The notes below the pieces were generated by a model that saw only the letters and a list, made by a program, of their open reading frames with translations, did not search any database and was not told the DNA's origin. Made by a program: the position numbers and the translations under genes. From contig NZ_JRPB02000001.1 in NCBI RefSeq assembly GCF_000765695.2, positions 369,361 through 433,360 of the forward strand: a stretch of 64,000 bases of DNA. The letters are read 5' to 3'. Position 1 is the stretch's first letter. The number at the start of each line of letters is the position of its first letter. Origin of the DNA: Helicobacter sp. MIT 11-5569 (GTDB lineage Bacteria; Campylobacterota; Campylobacteria; Campylobacterales; Helicobacteraceae). This document shows, piece by piece, positions 19,210 through 28,680 of this stretch.

Positions 19210-20251
19210 ACTTAACAAAATCGGCGATGTGCTATTAACTAGCCCTCTTTTTGCAAATCTAAAAGCGCATTTTAAAGATTGCTCGATTGATATGCTAGTT
19301 AATGCAGGAACAGAAGGGCTATTAGATTCCACACATTTGCGTAAAATCCACCTTTTGCACCGCCCAAAAAATATATTCACTAAAATAAAAACAGAAATAT
19401 CCTTAATTTTGGCACTAAGAAAGGAAAAATACGATATTGTTATTGGATTAGCAAGTGGTGAGCGCACCGCCTTTGTGGCATTTATCACAGGAGCAAGTTT
19501 GCGCGTTGGAATCCCCCCAAGAAGTTTTTGGGCAAAACATATTTACACACACAAAATCCCCTACAAAGCACAACACAATATAGAATCCAACCTTGACGCT
19601 TTGCGCTTACTTGAGATTCCAATCATAGATAAATCTGTGCATGCTAAAGTTGCAAAAGAATCTGAAGCTTTGCAAGATTTACCACAAAACTTTGTGCATT
19701 GCCATTTTTTTAGTGATTGGTTTTTTAAATGTTTAGAAGATTCATTTTGCGCGCAAATTGTGGATTTCATCACGCAAACTTATCAGATTCCATGTGTTTT
19801 AACTACTGCTCCAAATGCCAATGAAAGACAAAAATTAAAAACCATACAAACCCTAACACAAAGCAATCCTATTTGTTTTGCCGGCAATTTATCCTTAGAA
19901 GAAGTCGCATTGCTAAACACAAAAGCAAAGGCATTTGTGGGTGTGGATACTTCTATTATGCACTTAAGCGCGTCAAATGGGATTCCAACTTTTGCTTTTT
20001 TTGGACCAAGCTTAGCGTATGTTTGGGGACCATGGGATAATGCCCTAAGCGATTCTACCTACAAACACCAAAAAGGTGGAATCCAAAAAATGGGCAAACA
20101 CTGCATTTATCAAGAACCTTTGCCTTGTGTGCCTTGTGGTAAAGCAGGTTGCAATGATAGCCAAAAAAGCGATTGCCTTTTAAGCAAACTTAACCAACAA
20201 GCCGCGCTAAAAGCATTGCAAGATTTTTTAGACCCTTTGCTTATAGAGTAA
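19190..20251 (+). CDS. Glycosyltransferase family 9 (heptosyltransferase-like)
   Basis: This GT9 enzyme of about 353 residues is likely to transfer heptose in the LPS core (WaaF/WaaQ-like). The N-terminal ILIIKLNKIGDVLLTSPLF motif and the late GVDTSIMHLSASNGIPTFAFFG donor site define the family. I prefer the second in-frame ATG because family members begin MKILIIK; the first ATG is at 19181 and neither has a clear ribosome site. A Cys-rich segment (CVPCGKAGC) lies close to the C-terminus. The end overlaps the opposite-strand DsrE gene by 11 bases. Confidence 0.87.
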   Translation: MKILIIKLNKIGDVLLTSPLFANLKAHFKDCSIDMLVNAGTEGLLDSTHLRKIHLLHRPKNIFTKIKTEISLILALRKEKYDIVIGLASGERTAFVAFITGASLRVGIPPRSFWAKHIYTHKIPYKAQHNIESNLDALRLLEIPIIDKSVHAKVAKESEALQDLPQNFVHCHFFSDWFFKCLEDSFCAQIVDFITQTYQIPCVLTTAPNANERQKLKTIQTLTQSNPICFAGNLSLEEVALLNTKAKAFVGVDTSIMHLSASNGIPTFAFFGPSLAYVWGPWDNALSDSTYKHQKGGIQKMGKHCIYQEPLPCVPCGKAGCNDSQKSDCLLSKLNQQAALKALQDFLDPLLIE

Positions 20252-20576
20252 TTACACTACTAGATTCCAAAATTGCATTTATTGTGCCTTGCATATTGCC
20301 AACACTGCCAACTTTAAGCGCGTCTAAAACATTAAAATACCCTAAACAAGTTTGACAAGCATAAATCTTTACCCCTTTTGCTTCTAAACGTTTCAAAATT
20401 TCTACGCCCTCAATATCACTTGTCGCCAATAGCACTGCACGATTTAGCAAATACATTTCCTTTGGTAATGTCTCCATTGTCAGCAATGTGCTTAAAAAGC
20501 TCATCATCAGCTTATGCCCAAGCTCTCCATTTTCACCAATCGCATCATCTTTTAGCAATAAAATTTTATCCATCAT
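20241..20576 (-). CDS. DsrE/YedF-like sulfur-relay family protein
   Basis: This 111-residue protein has a DsrE-like fold: a LLLKDDAIGENGELGHKLM start, an ANRAV-type strand (LLNRAVLLAT), and a possible catalytic cysteine in IYACQTCLGYF near residue 77. Similar domains form the C-terminal half of YedF and occur in sulfur relay proteins. Its start overlaps the tilS stop (ATGA); a second ATG three bases on is better spaced from AAGGAG. Coupling to tilS and rimO, both tRNA/ribosome sulfur or modification genes, hints at sulfur transfer, but this is inference. Confidence 0.8.
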   Translation of the reverse strand: MMDKILLLKDDAIGENGELGHKLMMSFLSTLLTMETLPKEMYLLNRAVLLATSDIEGVEILKRLEAKGVKIYACQTCLGYFNVLDALKVGSVGNMQGTINAILESSSVITL

Positions 20577-21604
20577 ATCTCCTTAATTTCAGATAGAACA
20601 GCCTCAAGCTTCCCTAACTTTCTAGCATTTTCTAAAAAGATTCTAAACTTTTTTGGAATCCTAAGCTTACGATATTTTTCTTTAAACTGCTTTGGAATTG
20701 TAGCTTGATACGCACAAAAACGCGAAATAAAAATCTTGCAATCAAGCTTTTCTATATTAATTTTCCCCTGCAGCACCACAGAAAATTCTTCTCTCTCCAA
20801 ATAACCCTTAAGCTCTAGCTTTTGCCCGCGCGATAATAAGATTCCACACATTTTACAAGCCCTATCAATCCTCTCTAGCAAATGCGATTCTTCTTTAAAA
20901 ACGCAAAAAGGCTCTAAAGGTGGAATCCTAAATAACTTCACATCTGCAATTTCACTTTTAAAATGCCCTAAACTAAAAGCGATTCCACTTCTAAAACGCT
21001 CTAATAAAGGATTGCTAAAATGCTTCCTAAAAGCATTACGCTGAAAATTTGTGTTTGTGTTACTAAAATCCTCAAAATAAAAAATTTTAAAATTGTGCAA
21101 AAACTCTAAAATTTCTTTTCTTGAAGTTTTAATAAGCGGTCTAACAATGAAGTAATCCCCAAATGCGCTTTGCTTTTTATAACAACCCTGCATTTGCAAC
21201 AACGCACCACTTGTGCCTTTGCAAAATTGCATCAAAAACCACTCAAACGCGTCATTTAACTGGTGCGCTAAGATTAAGTTTTGATAATGATAAGTGTGAA
21301 GAATTTGCTCAAAAAATTCATAGCGGATTTTACGTGCTGTGTGTTCAAAATCCGTAAAAATTGGCTCTGCTTGCTTAATGAAGCATTGCTTTTTATCCAA
21401 AAAGCAAAGTGTTTTTGCACGCTCCACTTCTAGCTTTGATTGCTTGCGCACCCCATAATCTACGATAGCCACATCAAATGGGATTCCATAAAATTTAAGC
21501 AAAAAATACAAAGCACTGGAATCCACCCCGCTAGAAAATGCCAAAAGATTCCGACTGCCTCTAAGGGCGTCTAAAAACTCTAATTGAATCTCTAAATAAT
21601 CCAT
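20573..21604 (-). CDS. tilS: tRNA(Ile)-lysidine synthase
   Basis: TilS joins lysine to the wobble cytidine of the CAU tRNA, converting it to isoleucine specificity; it is normally essential. The PP-loop ATP motif is SSGVDSS at residues 24-30, with Ser in the first Gly position of the usual SGG. I chose the ATG that overlaps the rimO stop (TAATG), giving 343 residues. A longer frame reaches seven codons into rimO. It lies in the fapA-ruvA-rimO-tilS-dsrE minus-strand run. Confidence 0.93.
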   Translation of the reverse strand: MDYLEIQLEFLDALRGSRNLLAFSSGVDSSALYFLLKFYGIPFDVAIVDYGVRKQSKLEVERAKTLCFLDKKQCFIKQAEPIFTDFEHTARKIRYEFFEQILHTYHYQNLILAHQLNDAFEWFLMQFCKGTSGALLQMQGCYKKQSAFGDYFIVRPLIKTSRKEILEFLHNFKIFYFEDFSNTNTNFQRNAFRKHFSNPLLERFRSGIAFSLGHFKSEIADVKLFRIPPLEPFCVFKEESHLLERIDRACKMCGILLSRGQKLELKGYLEREEFSVVLQGKINIEKLDCKIFISRFCAYQATIPKQFKEKYRKLRIPKKFRIFLENARKLGKLEAVLSEIKEI

Positions 21605-22935
21605 TATGCGCGCCCAAGCACACAACCAAGCACATTTTCCCCTGCAATTTCTGTGATTTTTACGCGATAATATCCAACGCTTAATTCTCCCTCAAATGCT
21701 GAATCATTAATAAGAATCTCCCCATCAATATTAGGAGCAAAGCGTAAATCGCGCGCACTATAAAAATACTCGGATTCTTGTGATTTTCCTTCAATAATAG
21801 CGACAATCTCTTGACCGACTAGCTGCTTTAAACCTGCTTGATATTGTTTAGTAAAAATTTTGTCAATTTTCTTTAATCGCGCATTAATAATCTTTCGTGG
21901 AATCTGCTCCAAACTCGCGCTTTTTGTCCCCTCTTCGCAAGAGAATCCAAAAAGATTCATTCTATCAAAAGAAAATTCTTGAATAAACTCACACAATTGC
22001 GCAAAATCCTCTTCGCTTTCTCCGGGGTGTCCGATAATAAAACTTGTGCGCACAAAGCTATTTGGCACTGCACGCATTGCTTTTAACAACTCCAAAAACT
22101 CGCCACTTCGCGCCATTGTTTTTAAGACTTTTTGACTGCTATGCTGCAAAGGCATATCAAAATAATTTTGAAAAACTGGAGAATCGCAAATCGCAGAAAT
22201 TAATCGTTTAGAAGTCGTGGAAGGATAAAGATATAAAATCCTAGCACTTCTAAGCTCTAACCCATTTTCAACAAGTTTATCAATGCCTTTAATCAACTCC
22301 ACCAATCCATCTTTGACGCCCAAATCTCTTAAATACGAGCTAGAGTCTTGAGAGATAAAGCTAAAATCTCTAAAGCCTTGTTTAACTAAATTTTGCACTT
22401 CTTTAAGCGTGGATTCTAATGTGCGCGAGTGCAATTTGCCCTTAAAACTTGGAATCGCACAAAAACTACATTTTTGATTGCACCCCTCAGAAAGCTTGAT
22501 ATAAGCGTGGATTTTTGAGCCACTAATGATGCGTTTATGATTCTCATCTGCTAGAAACACACCATTTTGGCTTTGATAAACCTTTTCCCCTTTCTTGCGT
22601 CTATCAATCATTTCACTAATTTTGTCATAATCTCCAACACCTGTGATAATATCAATCTCTGGAATCTCTGCTTTTAACTCCTTTGCATAACGCTCACTCA
22701 AGCAACCACTTGCAACCAAAATCGCATCTTTTTTCTTAGATTCCAATGCGCCTAAAAGCGTTTGGATACTTTCTTGCTTTGCTGCTTCAATAAATCCGCA
22801 AGTATTAACAATCACAATATCAGCTTCACTCACATTTTGCGTGTTTTCATATTCACTTAAAGCCCCAAGCATGACTTCACTATCTACGAGATTCTTTGTG
22901 CAACCTAATGAAATTAAATACAATTTTTTATGCAT
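21604..22935 (-). CDS. rimO: Ribosomal protein S12 methylthiotransferase RimO
   Basis: This 443-residue radical-SAM enzyme adds a methylthio group to an aspartate of ribosomal protein S12. The N-terminal UPF0004 domain carries Cys12, Cys46 and Cys78, which bind the auxiliary cluster. The radical-SAM cluster is bound by Cys152, Cys156 and Cys159 (GCNQKCSFC), and a TRAM-like domain closes the C-terminus. LYLYPSTTSKRLI and MPLQHSS are typical of RimO rather than MiaB. The stop overlaps tilS by one base, giving tight coupling. Confidence 0.95.
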   Translation of the reverse strand: MHKKLYLISLGCTKNLVDSEVMLGALSEYENTQNVSEADIVIVNTCGFIEAAKQESIQTLLGALESKKKDAILVASGCLSERYAKELKAEIPEIDIITGVGDYDKISEMIDRRKKGEKVYQSQNGVFLADENHKRIISGSKIHAYIKLSEGCNQKCSFCAIPSFKGKLHSRTLESTLKEVQNLVKQGFRDFSFISQDSSSYLRDLGVKDGLVELIKGIDKLVENGLELRSARILYLYPSTTSKRLISAICDSPVFQNYFDMPLQHSSQKVLKTMARSGEFLELLKAMRAVPNSFVRTSFIIGHPGESEEDFAQLCEFIQEFSFDRMNLFGFSCEEGTKSASLEQIPRKIINARLKKIDKIFTKQYQAGLKQLVGQEIVAIIEGKSQESEYFYSARDLRFAPNIDGEILINDSAFEGELSVGYYRVKITEIAGENVLGCVLGRA

Positions 22936-22946
22936 TATTTTCGACT

Positions 22947-23528
22947 TTATAGAGTTTGTAGGCGTTTCAGAGCAGCTTTTATCATTGCGCCCACTTCATC
23001 ATTTTCTAAGCCCTTTGTTACTTTTGCAATCACATCATTTTTGTATCCCAAAGATTCTAAGGCTAAGATAACTTGGTGTAAATTAGAATCCTTAGGCACG
23101 CTTATGCTTTGCTCTTGTGCTAAATCTAGCGACCAACCTGATAATTCTACTAAGATTCTCCCTGCACTTTTTGGACCAATCCCCGGAACTCTTTGCATAG
23201 ATTTAATATCATTGCTTTCTATGATTTTTACAAAAGTTTGTGGATTATAAGTCGATAGAATCGCAATAGCAACCTTTGGACCCACGCCGTTAATTTTAAT
23301 TAATCTTTCAAAAAGATTCTTTTCTAATAATTCTAAAAACCCAAAAAGCATTTGTGTATCTTCTCGGATAATTTGTGTAATATGCAAGGCAAGCTTCTCT
23401 CCTACACCTGCTTTAATCTGTTGTGATGTTTGTAATGATATAAACACTTCATACACTAACCCTGCACATTTAACTCCAATGCGTGTAGGTTCTTTAATAA
23501 AAATTTCTCCTTCTATTGCAATAATCAT
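22947..23528 (-). CDS. ruvA: Holliday junction DNA helicase RuvA
   Basis: RuvA binds four-way DNA junctions and loads the RuvB motor for branch migration. The 193-residue protein has the N-terminal OB-fold (GEIFIKEPTRIGVKCAGLVYEV), two helix-hairpin-helix motifs (LIKINGVGPKVAIAIL and MQRVPGIGPKSAGRIL) and the C-terminal domain that contacts RuvB. It lies nine bases after fapA. I recall the same ruvA-fapA-murJ neighbourhood in H. pylori (HP0883-HP0885). No ruvB or ruvC is seen here. Confidence 0.96.
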   Translation of the reverse strand: MIIAIEGEIFIKEPTRIGVKCAGLVYEVFISLQTSQQIKAGVGEKLALHITQIIREDTQMLFGFLELLEKNLFERLIKINGVGPKVAIAILSTYNPQTFVKIIESNDIKSMQRVPGIGPKSAGRILVELSGWSLDLAQEQSISVPKDSNLHQVILALESLGYKNDVIAKVTKGLENDEVGAMIKAALKRLQTL

Positions 23529-23537
23529 TTCTCTCCC

Positions 23538-25325
23538 TTATAACGCCAATACAACCTTATCATTTTCATAAATCACTCGCGTTGGCTCTCCGGGTTTTGG
23601 AACACAAAGCAATTCTTTGCTAGGCGCATAAAATGTATAATGCACTTCATTATGTCCTACCCAACCACTTTCTATGGTAATTGTTGCATTTTTTGTTTGA
23701 GAATCCAGCTTTATAATATCATCACGCGCATTTTTAAATGCTTCGCTTAGTTGATTAATCTTTTCTCTTTTTTCACGCAAAGCCACAACACGCGCACGAT
23801 ATGCTTCAAATTTTTCTAACAAATAGCTTGGTGGTTTTGTTTGTGTATTTTTATATTGCATCAACACTTTACGCACCTCATCAGCAGTTTCCTTAAGCTT
23901 AGCTACCTCTAAACTCTCTACTTTTAATTCCTTAGTCATACGAATCGCTTCTTTAATGGAATGATTTTTTTTATGCAGTAAAGCATTATACTTTTCTTTG
24001 TTGCTAGGGCTATAATTTGCTGCTAAGAAAAATTTATTCTCCCCCTTTTTCATATGGACAACGTGAATGCTTTTTGTAGCATACAAAAACGCGTTAGCAT
24101 GTAGAGTTTGGATAATAATTTCTTCTGCATAAATTTTTCCTCCATACATTTTGCTAACTTCTACACGCTTGCCCTCAACGATTCCTGTCTCTAGCATATC
24201 AATTTGAATATTCTCTCCTTTAATATAGCCCTTATGTGTTGCCACTTCTACATCATCTGCATAAATTTTTGAGTTTTGATGCGTTAGCCCACCAATACGC
24301 ACTTTCTTAGAATGCACAATCGCATCAGTTCCAACATTTCCTTCAATATTAACCTCACCAGCTTGGATTTTCATTCCCTGCCCTAAGGCTTCTTTCATCG
24401 TATCTGCTTCTGTAATATTAACAACTGTTTGGCTATCAATAGAACCAATCAAAGAACCTGTTGTTTTAAAAGAAACTTCTTGTGTTTCTAAAGTATCTTC
24501 AATACTTAAAATATCTTCTTCATAGTTTAAGATTCCACCAATAGCACTTCTATACTCTATTTTATTAGGATAATCTATAAGTGTAATGCTTGCTGTATCA
24601 TACTTTAAAGGGCTAGTCTGTTCAAGACTTTTTGGAGATTGTGGAACAATGTAATCTCCTCTAATATTACGACCGGGCTTTCCTTCTAAAGGTTTTTGAA
24701 ATTCACAAATAACTTCATTTTGCAAAACAGTTTGAAATTGTGCGATTACATCTTTTTTAAATTCAAATTTTGCTTCTGTGCTAACAACTAAATTAACTCC
24801 GCGTATTAACAAATACCGCACTTCTTGCCCAAGAGGATATGTCAGAGTATTTAAAAATTCCTCTAATGCTTTTTTTTCGTTTTCTTCATCAAAGCATAAA
24901 ATTTTATTCCACACTTTTTCTTTTTTGATTTGCACATAAAGATTTTCAAAATCTTCTTCCCTATATACAAAACCAGAATGAAAATACAAAAACGCTTCAC
25001 TAAAACTCTTATCTGCACTTATGTGGAATCGTGTTTCTTTGCGTTCTTTTTCTTTAATTAAAATACAATAACGTTGTGAGATAACCAAGTTTGGCTCTAG
25101 CATATTATCACGCTTTGTCAAAAATTCATCAACAGCATCTTGATGAATTTGCTCTAATTCATAATCATAAAGATTTTTCTTATAAGTCGTTACTGCTTGA
25201 AGCTCAAAATCAAATAAATCCGCATCACGATTATATTGTGAAGCAATGTGCTTAATAGCAAATTTAATATCTTCGCATTCATTAATATAATAAGGTCGAA
25301 ATGTATGCGAACCCTTCTTTAACAT
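23538..25325 (-). CDS. FapA (DUF342) family protein
   Basis: This protein of about 595 residues belongs to the DUF342/FapA family, in which a central right-handed beta-helix (here roughly residues 250-430, with repeated short hydrophobic strands such as TEADTMKEALGQGM and VEGKRVEVSKMYGGKIYAEEI) is followed by a coiled coil. FapA-type proteins recruit or support polar and flagellar systems in Vibrio. I preferred the inner ATG after AAAAGG because a -10-like TAAAAT lies within the upstream extension; the frame is open to 25388. It is divergent from murJ. Confidence 0.82.
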   Translation of the reverse strand: MLKKGSHTFRPYYINECEDIKFAIKHIASQYNRDADLFDFELQAVTTYKKNLYDYELEQIHQDAVDEFLTKRDNMLEPNLVISQRYCILIKEKERKETRFHISADKSFSEAFLYFHSGFVYREEDFENLYVQIKKEKVWNKILCFDEENEKKALEEFLNTLTYPLGQEVRYLLIRGVNLVVSTEAKFEFKKDVIAQFQTVLQNEVICEFQKPLEGKPGRNIRGDYIVPQSPKSLEQTSPLKYDTASITLIDYPNKIEYRSAIGGILNYEEDILSIEDTLETQEVSFKTTGSLIGSIDSQTVVNITEADTMKEALGQGMKIQAGEVNIEGNVGTDAIVHSKKVRIGGLTHQNSKIYADDVEVATHKGYIKGENIQIDMLETGIVEGKRVEVSKMYGGKIYAEEIIIQTLHANAFLYATKSIHVVHMKKGENKFFLAANYSPSNKEKYNALLHKKNHSIKEAIRMTKELKVESLEVAKLKETADEVRKVLMQYKNTQTKPPSYLLEKFEAYRARVVALREKREKINQLSEAFKNARDDIIKLDSQTKNATITIESGWVGHNEVHYTFYAPSKELLCVPKPGEPTRVIYENDKVVLAL

Positions 25326-25425
25326 ATTTCTAAAGCCTTTTATGTAAAAATAAATATTAATTTTAGCCAATCTTGCTATAAGTTTCATTGAAATTTTTGA
25401 TTTTCATACTAAAAAAAGAGAAAAT

Positions 25426-26865
25426 ATGTTTTTAAAAGGTTTTCTAACAAATTCTAGCGGAATCCTAACTTCAAGGATTCTAGGTTTTTTCCGCGACTTA
25501 CTCACTGCTACGACATTAGGTGCTGGCATTTATAGTGATATATTTTTTGTTGCCTTTAAACTACCAAACCTTTTCCGCCGTGTCTTTGGAGAAGGCGCAT
25601 TTAATCAAGCATTTTTGCCCGGATTATTCAATGCGCGATTACGCGGGGGATTTGCTCTTAAAATCGGTTTAATTTTTTGCACGATTTTGATTGTGCTTTC
25701 TTGTTTTGCAGGGATTTTTAGTGCGAGTATTACCAAACTTTTGGCGTTTGGATTCTCTGATGATTTGATAGAACTCACCGCGCCTTTAGTAGCAATTAAC
25801 TTTTGGTATTTGCTTTTAATCTTTATTGTTACTCTCTTTGGAGCAATGTTGCAATTTAAACGCAATTTCACCGCGTGGGCTTATTCTCCCGCACTTTTAA
25901 ACCTTGCAATGATTGTTGCACTTTTGCTTGCAAGAAATAGTGAAGCTTATGAAGCAGTAATTATTCTTAGCTATGGCGTATTAGCAGGTGGAATCATGCA
26001 GATTCTATTACATTGCTTTCCAATGTATCGTTTGGGATTCTTTAAGCTTTTATTTGCTGGCTTTAAAGAACTCAAAACCAAACCACACAATACAAATTAT
26101 ATCGACAAAAGAAAATCTATCGACCAAAGCGTTAAGAGATTCTTTAAACAATTTTTTCCTGCAATGCTTGGTAGCTCTACTGCGCAATTTGCATCTTTTA
26201 TTGATACGCTTTTAGCTTCCTTTTTAGCAAGCGGGACAATCTCTTATTTATATTATGCAAATCGTATTTTTCAGCTTCCTTTAGCAGTTTTTGCCATTGC
26301 CACTTCTACGGCACTTTTCCCTCTTGTTGCAAAATTCCTTAAAGAATCAAAAGAAGAGGAAGCCTTAAAAGCTCTCTCAAAATCTTTTTGGTTTCTTGCA
26401 ATTTTGCTTAGCATTTGCACAGTTGGAGGAATGTTTTTAAAAAATGAAATTATTTGGTTGCTTTTTGAGAGAGGTAAATTTGTGCGCGAAGATACTTTAA
26501 TGTGTGCGAATGTTTTTGTAGCATATCTTCTTGGATTGCTTCCTTTTGGGCTTGCTAGAATTTTCTCTCTTTGGCTCTATTCTAAAAATCAGCAAGTCTT
26601 AGCGGCAAAAATTTCTGCATTTTCTCTACTTGTTGGCACATTTTTTTCACTTATTCTTATGCAGTTTTTTGGAGCAGTTGGACTAGCACTTGCTGGAAGC
26701 ATTAGTGGAGTTTTTGTTTTTCTTTTAACATTGCATTATTTTAGTTGGAAATATTTTTTATCTATTTTATGGAATCCCAAATTTATTCTTTTAACATGTC
26801 TTTTACTTTGTGTAGAATCGCTAGTGCTTTTTGCATTCAAAGCCTATATTTTTAGCCTAAATTAA
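25426..26865 (+). CDS. murJ: Lipid II flippase MurJ
   Basis: MurJ flips lipid II across the inner membrane for peptidoglycan synthesis. This 479-residue protein has about 13-14 hydrophobic helices and the MATE-like signature near the N-terminus (SRILGFFRDLLTATTLGAG, KLPNLFRRVFGEGAFNQAFLP), including the conserved arginines in those segments. It is transcribed away from fapA and ends four bases into the convergent dusB gene. The family is certain and the length is close to usual. Confidence 0.96.
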   Translation: MFLKGFLTNSSGILTSRILGFFRDLLTATTLGAGIYSDIFFVAFKLPNLFRRVFGEGAFNQAFLPGLFNARLRGGFALKIGLIFCTILIVLSCFAGIFSASITKLLAFGFSDDLIELTAPLVAINFWYLLLIFIVTLFGAMLQFKRNFTAWAYSPALLNLAMIVALLLARNSEAYEAVIILSYGVLAGGIMQILLHCFPMYRLGFFKLLFAGFKELKTKPHNTNYIDKRKSIDQSVKRFFKQFFPAMLGSSTAQFASFIDTLLASFLASGTISYLYYANRIFQLPLAVFAIATSTALFPLVAKFLKESKEEEALKALSKSFWFLAILLSICTVGGMFLKNEIIWLLFERGKFVREDTLMCANVFVAYLLGLLPFGLARIFSLWLYSKNQQVLAAKISAFSLLVGTFFSLILMQFFGAVGLALAGSISGVFVFLLTLHYFSWKYFLSILWNPKFILLTCLLLCVESLVLFAFKAYIFSLN

Positions 26866-27815
26866 TCCTCAAATGCTGTTGTGGTAAAAAACTCCAAAAT
26901 TGCCTCGCGCATTAAAGAAGGTTCTGCAATTGCATTAACTCTACTTCTAAATTCACTTGCACCTTTTAATCCTTTAGAATAAGCATGCAAATTTTTGCGA
27001 AACATTGTTGCCCCATAATCCCCTCTAAAAGAAATTGTGCGGTCAAAATGCTCTAGCACAACGCGTTTTCTTAGCTCTACACTCTCTTCAACGCTTCCTT
27101 CTTTAATCTGTGCAAATATCCACGGCTTCTCTACCGCTGCTCTCCCTATCATTACACCATCAGCCCCTGTAAATTCTATGACTTCTTGTGTTTTTTTAGC
27201 ACTTGTAATCTCTCCATTTGCAATCAGTGGTATGGAAAGATTTTTTTTCATAAGAGCAATAGCATGATAATCAATTTTTTCTTTTTTGTATCCATCAGTC
27301 TTTGTTCTGCCATGCACAACGGCATAATCAATAGGCGCATCTTTTAAAGCTTGTGCAATTTCTAAGGGAATTTTTTTATCAAACCCCAAACGCACTTTTA
27401 CACTTAAATACGGAATCTCGCTAATTTCTCTAATGAGCTTTAAAATTTCTACAAGTTTTTTTAAATCTTTTAACAAAGAGCTACCGCTTCCATGACTTGA
27501 AACCTTTGGAGCTGGACAACCACAATTTAAATCCAAAATCTGGATTTCACTCTTTAGTGTATTTAAATATTCTACTGCACGCGTAATAATTCCAAAATCA
27601 TTACCCGCAATTTGCAAAGCAAAAGGAGTTTCAAGGGGAGACTTTTCTACCATTTTTAATGTTTTTTTGTTTTTAAATGCCAAAGCATGCACGCTAATCA
27701 TCTCACTAACAGTAATATCTGCTCCAAACTTTTTTGCCACTTCACGCAAAGGCAAATCACTATAACCCGCCAAAGGAGCTAACATTAATGTATTTTTCTT
27801 AATAAGAGATTCCAA
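26862..27815 (-). CDS. dusB: tRNA dihydrouridine synthase (DusB family)
   Basis: This 317-residue flavoenzyme reduces uridines in the D-loop of tRNA. The FMN-barrel start MLAPLAGYSDLPLREV, the catalytic-cysteine segment LNCGCPAPKVSSHGSGSSLL and the VHGRTKTDGYK and GADGVMIGRAAVEKPW motifs all match the Dus family. The start codon is TTG, with an AAAGGT ribosome site about seven bases upstream. It ends in convergent overlap with murJ. An inverted GATTCC/GGAATC pair spans its start region. Confidence 0.94.
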   Translation of the reverse strand: MESLIKKNTLMLAPLAGYSDLPLREVAKKFGADITVSEMISVHALAFKNKKTLKMVEKSPLETPFALQIAGNDFGIITRAVEYLNTLKSEIQILDLNCGCPAPKVSSHGSGSSLLKDLKKLVEILKLIREISEIPYLSVKVRLGFDKKIPLEIAQALKDAPIDYAVVHGRTKTDGYKKEKIDYHAIALMKKNLSIPLIANGEITSAKKTQEVIEFTGADGVMIGRAAVEKPWIFAQIKEGSVEESVELRKRVVLEHFDRTISFRGDYGATMFRKNLHAYSKGLKGASEFRSRVNAIAEPSLMREAILEFFTTTAFED

Positions 27816-27906
27816 AATCTACCTTTAAAATTTTATGGAATCTTAACAAAAAACTAACAATAACCAACTAAAATTTCACCAAATCAATTTTAAATAGGAG
27901 TTAGTA

Positions 27907-28242
27907 ATGAAAACTAAAAAATTTGTAAGCGCAATGCTATTAGCTAGCGTTTTAAGTTTGCCTGCTTTTGCAGATATGGATATACAAGGACAAATTATTG
28001 ATGTCAATCATACTAACAAAACCATCACAATTTCAGGAATGCATGGTAATAATATGGTTGTTCAAGTTTTTCCTTATACTGAACTTAAAGGAGATGATTG
28101 CGGAATCTTTGGAGCTTACGATACTTATCATAATTTTACCGCTCTTAAGCCCGGAATGTTTGTTGAGATTGATGGTTATCCACAAGGGCAAGTTTTTGGA
28201 GCAAAAGAAATAGAATGGAAATGCGGGCGAAGAGCATATTAA
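27907..28242 (+). CDS. Small secreted protein, tandem paralogue 1 (DUF5666-like)
   Basis: This 111-residue protein has a clear Sec signal peptide (MKTKKFVSAMLLASVLSLPAFA). The mature part, about 88 residues, is predicted beta-rich, with a NKTITISG strand, a DDCGIFGAY motif, ALKPGMFVEIDGY and a C-terminal WKCGRRAY. Two cysteines are conserved in all three neighbours, so a periplasmic disulfide is likely. It resembles small OB-like DUF5666 domains, but I cannot assign a function. A strong TAGGAG ribosome site is present. Confidence 0.8.
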   Translation: MKTKKFVSAMLLASVLSLPAFADMDIQGQIIDVNHTNKTITISGMHGNNMVVQVFPYTELKGDDCGIFGAYDTYHNFTALKPGMFVEIDGYPQGQVFGAKEIEWKCGRRAY

Positions 28243-28331
28243 TTTTATAATCATTAAATCTATATCTTAACAAAAACTAACAATAAATGCGTTAGAATTC
28301 TTTTGTTTAGTTTATGAAAGGATAAAGATAA

Positions 28332-28671
28332 AAAACGTATTTTAAAAAAATATTCACAATCTTGGTAGTATTTGTTGGTTTAAATACATTTGCATCAGAT
28401 AATGCAATTTTATATGGACAAATTATCAATGTAGATGACGCAAATAAAACAATCACTATTCAAAATGCACAAAACAATAATGTTACTACTGTGCAAGTAT
28501 TTCCAAATACAAAGCTACATGGAAAAAATTGTGGTTTATTTGGCACATATTCAGACAATGAGCGTTTCTCTGCTCTGCAATCAGGAATGTTTGTAGAGGC
28601 AAAAGGTTACTTAAAAGAAGAAATTTTAATGCTTACATTATAAGTGGCAATGCGGAGAAAAAGCGTATTAA
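28332..28671 (+). pseudogene. Decaying copy of the small secreted protein, tandem paralogue 2
   Basis: The frame encodes a degraded signal peptide (FTILVVFVGLNTFAS) and the same NKTITIQ, KNCGLFGTY and ALQSGMFVEAKGY motifs as its neighbours. No ATG precedes the signal peptide: where a start is expected the sequence reads ATA with an extra A, and the frame meets a TAA at 28329. Near the end the frame shifts; the expected tail WQCGEKAY-stop is present one frame over and ends at 28671. Use of the TTG at 28362 would lose half the signal peptide. Two separate lesions suggest real decay. Confidence 0.65.
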
Positions 28672-28680
28672 GGAGCTTCT

